Origin: JAXDBM01 sp963709485
Lineage (GTDB): Bacteria; Desulfobacterota; Syntrophia; Syntrophales; Fen-1087
Length of the DNA: 64,000 bases
Assembly: GCA_963709485.1 (NCBI GenBank)
Contig: CAVPWE010000001.1
Coordinates: 186,001 to 250,000 of the forward strand
Direction of reading: 5' to 3'
The notes under the pieces are model-generated. The model did no database searches. It was not told the DNA's origin and saw nothing but the letters and a program-made list of their open reading frames with translations. A program made the position numbers and the translations under genes. Shown in pieces: positions 59,989 through 64,000 of the stretch; position 1 is the first letter of the stretch, and every line of letters begins with the position of its first letter.

Positions 59989-60018
59989 GGCAGAACCGAA
60001 ATGGCTCTGCTTTTTTTT
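59989..60018 (+). terminator. Terminator upstream of the RHH-PilZ gene
   Basis: GCAGAACC and GGCTCTGC form an 8-bp stem with one mismatch and loop GAAAT, followed by eight T. No established plus-strand gene ends just before it, so it suggests an unrecognised transcript upstream. Confidence 0.65.
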
Positions 60019-60106
60019 GAAGCACCGGAACCATGACCGACATCAGATGCGGCTCCGTCCCGAAGAAGACGGACGGACATCCTATTTCATCACGGGGATA
60101 GACTGC

Positions 60107-60595
60107 GTGGCGAAAGATATCAACGTCAGCTTTCAGACAACTTCGGAGGTTTACGATGCCCTGGAGAAGATCGCCGGACAGGACGGCGAGGATATCTCCA
60201 CCGTCGTCGAGTCCATCGTCCGCCATTACCTCAAGGACAACCGGGAGTGCAGGGGCATCCACCAGAACCGACGCAGCCTGGACCGGAAGAAGGTCCGTTT
60301 TCAAGCCTTCATCGGCGACCCGCGGTGGCAGCGTCAGGATTTCGAAGAGTGCAGCGTCCTTGAAATTTCCTTCGGGGGGATCCGCCTGTCCGTCCCGAAG
60401 GGAACAAAAATCGAGATTCAGAGCGACATCAAGGAAATCAGAGTCATCTTCTCCTTGGCGGACTGTCCCTGGCCGATCAACTTGAAGTGCCGACTTCAGT
60501 GGGTTTCTGAATTTGATGAGGAAGTCCTCATCGGGGCAAGCCTGGTTGACCCCGACTTCTACACGTATACAACCCTGCAGCGGTATCTGATCTGA
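60107..60595 (+). CDS. Ribbon-helix-helix plus PilZ domain protein
   Basis: A protein of about 162 residues from GTG 60107. The frame continues up to a TTG at 60017 that overlaps the terminator's T run, so I prefer the GTG. Residues about 4-42 (INVSFQTTSEVYDAL... to VESIVRHYLKDN) fit the strand-helix-helix form of MetJ/Arc/CopG DNA-binding proteins. A PilZ domain follows, with RRSLDR (RxxxR) near residue 55 and LEISFGGIRLSV near 85, where the usual D/NxSxxG has glutamate first. PilZ domains bind cyclic di-GMP. The fusion would be a cyclic-di-GMP-responsive DNA-binding regulator; this is inference. Its neighbours are exported proteins and, more distantly, pilus genes. Confidence 0.75.
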   Translation: MAKDINVSFQTTSEVYDALEKIAGQDGEDISTVVESIVRHYLKDNRECRGIHQNRRSLDRKKVRFQAFIGDPRWQRQDFEECSVLEISFGGIRLSVPKGTKIEIQSDIKEIRVIFSLADCPWPINLKCRLQWVSEFDEEVLIGASLVDPDFYTYTTLQRYLI

Positions 60596-60631
60596 TTTGA
60601 ATCTCGATTCTGAAGATTGACGGGAAAGGCA

Positions 60632-60657
60632 GGGACCAAAACGGCCCCTTTTTTTTT
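60632..60657 (+). terminator. Terminator of the RHH-PilZ gene
   Basis: GGGACC and GGCCCC form a short stem with one mismatch around CAAAAC-like loop bases, followed by nine T. It is 37 bp after the stop codon at 60595. Confidence 0.7.
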
Positions 60658-60699
60658 GATTGTCGATATCCTCCCCGCGTTTATTCATTTCAGGCTTCT

Positions 60700-61236
60700 C
60701 TATGTCCCGGGGGGATGTCCGGCACCGGGATGAAAACCACCGGGGGGAGGTCCACCGCCCGGCCTGCCGCCGGGACCACCGGGAGGCCTGCCGCCGCCCT
60801 GATAACCCGGGGGGCGTCCGGGAGGCTGACCCCAACCGGGCGGATAACCCTTCTTGCCGTATTGAATGTGATTCGGATGCCAGGGACGAGCGCCCCATAC
60901 ACGGTTGCTGTAACGATACCGCCAGTCAGGGGGCAATCTTTTATGCCACGCCGGATACCCGCGGTAATAGGCCCATCCACGATCGTAGTATCTGGAGCGG
61001 TACCAGTGACCGCCGTGATGCCGCCACCACCATCCGCTTCGGAAAAAGATCTCCTCCGGAACATCGGGAACAACATACACGCCCGTCCCGGGTAAAATAA
61101 CCACATTCGGCGGTCCAACAAACGGAATCGGCGGGGGTAGCGGAACATTGATCTGAACGCTGACCTGTGCCATGGACATGACAGGGAACACCATCAGCCC
61201 AGCCAATAGAACTGCTCCGAATAATAATTTCTTCAT
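60700..61236 (-). CDS. Exported proline/glycine/tryptophan/tyrosine-rich protein
   Basis: A 178-residue protein from ATG 61236 with AAGGAGG upstream. The signal peptide is residues 1-23 (cleavage after SMA). The mature part starts with VQINVPLPPPIPF and has an aromatic/arginine core (RSGWWWRHHGGHWYRSRYYDRGW). The last 55 residues are a proline/glycine-rich low-complexity tail with PPG and GGRP units. Proteins of this style occur in many Deltaproteobacteria as periplasmic or surface proteins of unknown function. I assign no function. Confidence 0.72.
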   Translation of the reverse strand: MKKLLFGAVLLAGLMVFPVMSMAQVSVQINVPLPPPIPFVGPPNVVILPGTGVYVVPDVPEEIFFRSGWWWRHHGGHWYRSRYYDRGWAYYRGYPAWHKRLPPDWRYRYSNRVWGARPWHPNHIQYGKKGYPPGWGQPPGRPPGYQGGGRPPGGPGGRPGGGPPPGGFHPGAGHPPGT

Positions 61237-61501
61237 TGCGCGTCCTCCTTCCGGTTCACGCAGCGGCGGGGGGAACCAGCCCCGCATTCCCGGCCCGGCA
61301 ACCTGTGCTGTCGTCAAGGAAAACACAGCGCCCCCGCTGCCTTGTTCGAAACGGTTTCCTGTTCCGGTGTCAGCATCATCTCACCATACCGTTATGATGC
61401 GATGCGATCGGAGATATTACAGGTTCCATATGCCTCTGTTTGGCTGAAAAGTCAACGGGGCCCTTCACCGAACTCAAATCCGCCTCCTGTGTGCACCCTG
61501 C
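61237..61501. other. Intergenic region, no gene seen
   Basis: Between the start of the aromatic-rich protein gene and the tRNA-Leu terminator. I see no open frame with family similarity and no tRNA-like structure. It presumably holds the promoter of the minus-strand exported protein. Confidence 0.5.
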
Positions 61502-61544
61502 CAAAACAGAAAAGGCGCAACCTTCTGAGATTACGCCTTCTTCC
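61502..61544 (-). terminator. Terminator of tRNA-Leu
   Basis: On the minus strand AAGGCG and CGCCTT pair around a 16-base loop, followed by TTCTGTTTT. It begins eight bases past the tRNA 3' end. Confidence 0.65.
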
Positions 61545-61551
61545 ATCATAA

Positions 61552-61638
61552 TGGTGCCGAAGCCGGGATTTGAACCCGGACAGGCGTACACCCACTAGAC
61601 CCTGAACCTAGCGCGTCTACCAATTCCGCCACTTCGGC
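61552..61638 (-). tRNA. tRNA-Leu (anticodon CAG)
   Basis: An 87-nt class II tRNA. The acceptor stem GCCGAAG pairs with CTTCGGC. The D arm reads GGCGGAATTGGTAGACGC. The anticodon stem CTAGG/TCTAG encloses loop TTCAGGG, giving anticodon CAG. A long variable arm (TGGGTGTACGCCTG region) and T arm CCGGGTTCAAATCCCGG follow. The CCA end is encoded. Confidence 0.95.
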
Positions 61639-61648
61639 AACTTGCTTT

Positions 61649-61678
61649 TTCCTACACCGATCGGATCGGCCTTGTCAA
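61649..61678 (-). promoter_or_regulatory. Probable promoter of tRNA-Leu
   Basis: On the minus strand TTGACA (61673-61678) is followed after 18 bp by TAGGAA (61649-61654), preceded by TG as in extended -10 boxes. It lies 11 bp upstream of the mature tRNA 5' end. Confidence 0.5.
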
Positions 61679-61758
61679 GCAAAATTGAACTTGAAATTAA
61701 ATCTGATAATGCTATGTTAGCGCACCCAAGGGGAAACGAATCGATCCGGAAAGCAGCG

Positions 61759-62691
61759 ATGAAAGTATTTCGAGACCGGAACCAAATAACCGATGAATTC
61801 AAAGGCGCCGTTGCAACGATCGGAAATTTTGATGGGGTCCATCTCGGGCATCGGCACATATTCGCAAAGATCGTCGCGGAAGCCGCCCGGAAAGGATGCA
61901 AGGCCGTCGTGATCACCTTTGAACCCCACCCGAAAATGATCCTGCATCCGGAGATCCGGCCTTTTTATCTGATTACGTCCCTCGAGGAAAAGATCGAGCG
62001 GATCGCGGAAACGGGTGTCGACGCCCTGATCCTCATCCCTTTCACCCGGGAATTTTCGAAGACGACGGCGAAAGATTTCATCTGTTCCATTCTATGGGAG
62101 AAGCTTCGCATCCGGAAACTGTTCATCGGGCATGATTACACCTTTGGAAAGGGAAAAGAGGGGAATGAGGCCTACCTGGCCGCCTTTGGAGAGCGTCTGG
62201 GCTTCGAAGTCGAGGTTATCGGCGCCTTCCGGACCGGAGATGAAATTATCAGCAGCACCCTGACCCGGAACACCATCCTGAAGGGAGACGTCAGAAAGGC
62301 CGCCACATTCCTCGGCCGGCCTTACAGCCTCAGCGGCCTGGTGATCGAGGGGCACCGGCGCGGGAGGAATCTCGGATTTCCCACCGCGAATGTCAAACCG
62401 GACAAGGATCTGCTGCCCGCCCGCGGGATTTACGCCGTCCGGGTAAAGTGGGCGGGAAAACTGTTCGGTGGCGTCCTGAATATCGGTTTCAATCCGACTT
62501 TTTCCGACGCGGCGCTTTCCGTCGAGGTATATCTTTTCGATTTCAATGATGACATCTACGGGGAACGCCTGGAAATCCTCTTCATCGACCGGATCCGGGA
62601 TGAGGTCAAATTTGACGGGCCGGAGAAACTGGTCGAGCAGATCCGGCGGGACGTGGAGACGGCCGGGATCATCCTGGGCGGCAATGGCTGA
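61759..62691 (+). CDS. ribF: Bifunctional riboflavin kinase / FAD synthetase
   Basis: Makes FMN from riboflavin and FAD from FMN. The protein has 310 residues from ATG 61759. The N-terminal adenylyltransferase domain shows TIGNFDGVHLGHRHIF near residue 20 and FIGHDYTFGKGKEGN near 125, then STLTRNTILKGDV. The C-terminal kinase domain shows GHRRGRNLGFPTAN, ARGIYAVRV and GFNPTF. The frame is open further upstream, into the tRNA promoter region, but without similarity. Confidence 0.95.
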   Translation: MKVFRDRNQITDEFKGAVATIGNFDGVHLGHRHIFAKIVAEAARKGCKAVVITFEPHPKMILHPEIRPFYLITSLEEKIERIAETGVDALILIPFTREFSKTTAKDFICSILWEKLRIRKLFIGHDYTFGKGKEGNEAYLAAFGERLGFEVEVIGAFRTGDEIISSTLTRNTILKGDVRKAATFLGRPYSLSGLVIEGHRRGRNLGFPTANVKPDKDLLPARGIYAVRVKWAGKLFGGVLNIGFNPTFSDAALSVEVYLFDFNDDIYGERLEILFIDRIRDEVKFDGPEKLVEQIRRDVETAGIILGGNG

Positions 62692-62702
62692 GTTTTCCCG
62701 TC

Positions 62703-63395
62703 ATGATGATCCATGATCTGCACCGCTGGAATGTCACTTGCCGGGAAGCCGTCGCCATTCAGCAGCGCCTGTGCGGGAAACTGATCCTTCGGGGCAGGGA
62801 GGACGGAGATGCCATCAAACGGATCGCCGGCGCGGATGTTTCCTACGGGAAAGACAGCGATCTTTTTTTTGCCGTCGTGGTGCTGCTGACTTATCCGGGA
62901 CTGGAGCCGGTTGAAGAAAAGCATGCCGTCGAAAAGGCCCCCTTTCCCTATATCCCCGGGCTGCTGAGCTTCCGGGAGGGTCCGGCCCTGCTGAAGGCAT
63001 TTGCCGGCCTGGAGCAGAAACCCGATCTGGTCATCTTCGACGGGCAGGGCATCGCCCACCCGCGCGGTCTCGGCCTGGCTTCGCATATGGGGCTTTTTCT
63101 GGATGTTCCCTCGATCGGCTGCGGGAAGAGGAGGCTGGTCGGTCACCACGAGGACGTGGGAGGCGTAAAGGGGGATCGCGTTCCGCTTATCTTTCATGAG
63201 CGGACGGTCGGGTCGGTCCTGCGCACCAGGCCCGGGGTCAAACCTGTCTTTGTATCACCGGGGCACAGGATCGGTTTGGAAGGCTCCGTTGAAGTTGTCC
63301 TGAACTGCTGCCGCGGCTATCGGCTGCCCGAGCCGGTGCGAAAAGCGCACCGAGCCGTGAACCGGCTGCGCCAGTCCCAGCAGGGCGTCCCTTAG
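62703..63395 (+). CDS. nfi: Endonuclease V (deoxyinosine-specific)
   Basis: Repairs deaminated adenine by cutting the second phosphodiester bond 3' of deoxyinosine. The 230-residue protein is full length. The metal-binding aspartate is in IAGADVSYG near 45, the PYIPGLLSFREG segment is near 85, and DGQGIAHPRGLGLASHMG near 115 carries the second acidic site. SIGCGKRRLVG follows. It starts 11 bp after ribF; the ATG at 62706 is also possible. Confidence 0.93.
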   Translation: MMIHDLHRWNVTCREAVAIQQRLCGKLILRGREDGDAIKRIAGADVSYGKDSDLFFAVVVLLTYPGLEPVEEKHAVEKAPFPYIPGLLSFREGPALLKAFAGLEQKPDLVIFDGQGIAHPRGLGLASHMGLFLDVPSIGCGKRRLVGHHEDVGGVKGDRVPLIFHERTVGSVLRTRPGVKPVFVSPGHRIGLEGSVEVVLNCCRGYRLPEPVRKAHRAVNRLRQSQQGVP

Positions 63396-63410
63396 CTCTT
63401 TGAGGGCGCA

Positions 63411-64000
63411 CTACCTTCCCAGGATCACCTCCCCGGTGTCCGTGAAAAGTTTGGCCGGAAGCTGAAAGATGTTTTTGAAGATGTCGAAGATGCCCCTTGA
63501 CATGGACTTGACGGGGATGACCGTCGCCTCGACATCGCCGACAGGGCCCTTCAGCTCGAAATAGACGGAAATAAAGCCTCTGTTTTTGTCCGTCAGGATC
63601 CATCCGACCACCGGAATCAGGCTGACCACCTTGTCGACGGTCTGAAGGGGCTGCACGCCGACCGTGGTTTCAAAGACCTCCATCCGGGCGAGATCCAGGT
63701 TTCCCACCGCCACCAGGTTCATGGCATCGCTTTTCACGAAGAAGTCTCTGGTCGAAATGATCCCGTCCTTGAAAGACAGGGTCGCGGTTATGCGATCGTA
63801 GGGCATGCCGCCGCTGGCCATGTCGGGAAGCTGAAGCTTGAGCAGTTGCGAAACGTTGAGGATGGAGAAAATCTTGGAGAGGCCGGAAAATTCTTTAAGC
63901 GTTCCCTTATCCATCTGGACCCGGACGTTCCCCAGAATGGTTTTTTTCAGGTCCTCCGCCTTGTCGCCTTTGGCCGTCAGGTCGCCCTGCGCGGTAATGG
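63411..64000 (-). CDS. AsmA-like C-terminal-domain protein (N-terminus beyond window edge)
   Basis: The last 195 or so residues of a larger protein whose frame stays open to the right edge. The visible part includes GTLKEFSGLSKIFSILNVSQLLKLQLPD, GGMPYDRITATLSFKDGIIST, AVGNLDLARMEVFETTVGVQPLQTVDKVVSLIPVVGWIL and a VKSMSRGIFDIFKNIFQLPAKLF ending. This is the C-terminal AsmA_2/DUF3971 region of AsmA/YhdP/TamB-like proteins, proposed to move phospholipids between membranes. The ATG at 63914 is internal, not the start. Confidence 0.8.
   Translation of the reverse strand, partial: ITAQGDLTAKGDKAEDLKKTILGNVRVQMDKGTLKEFSGLSKIFSILNVSQLLKLQLPDMASGGMPYDRITATLSFKDGIISTRDFFVKSDAMNLVAVGNLDLARMEVFETTVGVQPLQTVDKVVSLIPVVGWILTDKNRGFISVYFELKGPVGDVEATVIPVKSMSRGIFDIFKNIFQLPAKLFTDTGEVILGR

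Noticed and set aside
59940..60110. Possible cyclic-di-GMP riboswitch before the PilZ gene
   Set aside because: The hairpin at 59989-60018 is an ordinary terminator; the conserved riboswitch core elements are not found.

Overview
The window reads as a GC-rich, gene-dense chromosome segment from a strictly anaerobic deltaproteobacterium (Desulfobacterota). The gene set best suits the Syntrophus/Smithella group. It has acyl-CoA dehydrogenase, acyl-CoA ligase and 3-hydroxyacyl-CoA dehydrogenase genes, the DUF39 homocysteine-biosynthesis protein, selenium use, ferritin-like and nitroreductase proteins, and type IV pilus assembly genes. I see no phage, insertion sequence, transposase or CRISPR array. 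The taxonomic call is inference from gene content and order.

Layout. 1-3.7 kb: fatty-acid activation and beta-oxidation genes (minus). 3.8-10.4 kb: NYN nuclease, holA, LOG protein, rpsU, hisC, then a lipoate-ligase/GcvH-like/Xaa-Pro peptidase trio. 10.7-17 kb: Ig-domain lipoprotein and pilQ-P-O-N-M, then ftsB. 17-30 kb: DUF39 protein, dut, M16 peptidase and the classic rimP-nusA-infB-ylxP-rbfA-nrnA-truB-rpsO-pnp translation/RNA operon, headed by tRNA-Gly(CCC). 30-40 kb: rho-rpmE-prfA-prmC-murA-hisD, and pgeF-rluD-selA. 40-46.6 kb: Nudix hydrolase, radical SAM protein, peptide deformylase and a polar amino-acid ABC transporter. 46.8-50.1 kb: zinc-ribbon protein and gcvT-gcvH-gcvPA, with gcvPB not following. 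50.2-53.4 kb: histone-H1-like protein and a five-gene operon holding a hidden selenoprotein. 53.6-61.2 kb: envelope, thiol-redox and small exported proteins, plus an RHH-PilZ fusion. 61.5-64 kb: tRNA-Leu(CAG), ribF, endonuclease V and an AsmA-like protein running off the end.

The most rewarding observation is at 52718-52924 on the minus strand. A 68-codon glutaredoxin-like gene has an in-frame UGA at codon 13, where the redox cysteine of a CPYT motif should be. Starting ten bases after the UGA is a hairpin with an AGGUC apical loop, closely resembling the E. coli fdhF SECIS element. A selA gene lies 12 kb away in the same window. The gene sits in a probable operon with a cyclic-nucleotide-binding-domain protein, a ferritin-like di-iron protein, a nitroreductase and an alpha/beta hydrolase, which suggests an uncharacterised redox or stress module.

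Other points are a second, atypical GcvH beside its own lipoyl/octanoyl transferase; a P-protein alpha subunit without its beta subunit next door; a ribbon-helix-helix/PilZ fusion; a terminator 28 bp upstream of rimP; and nested inverted repeats ahead of the beta-oxidation gene.
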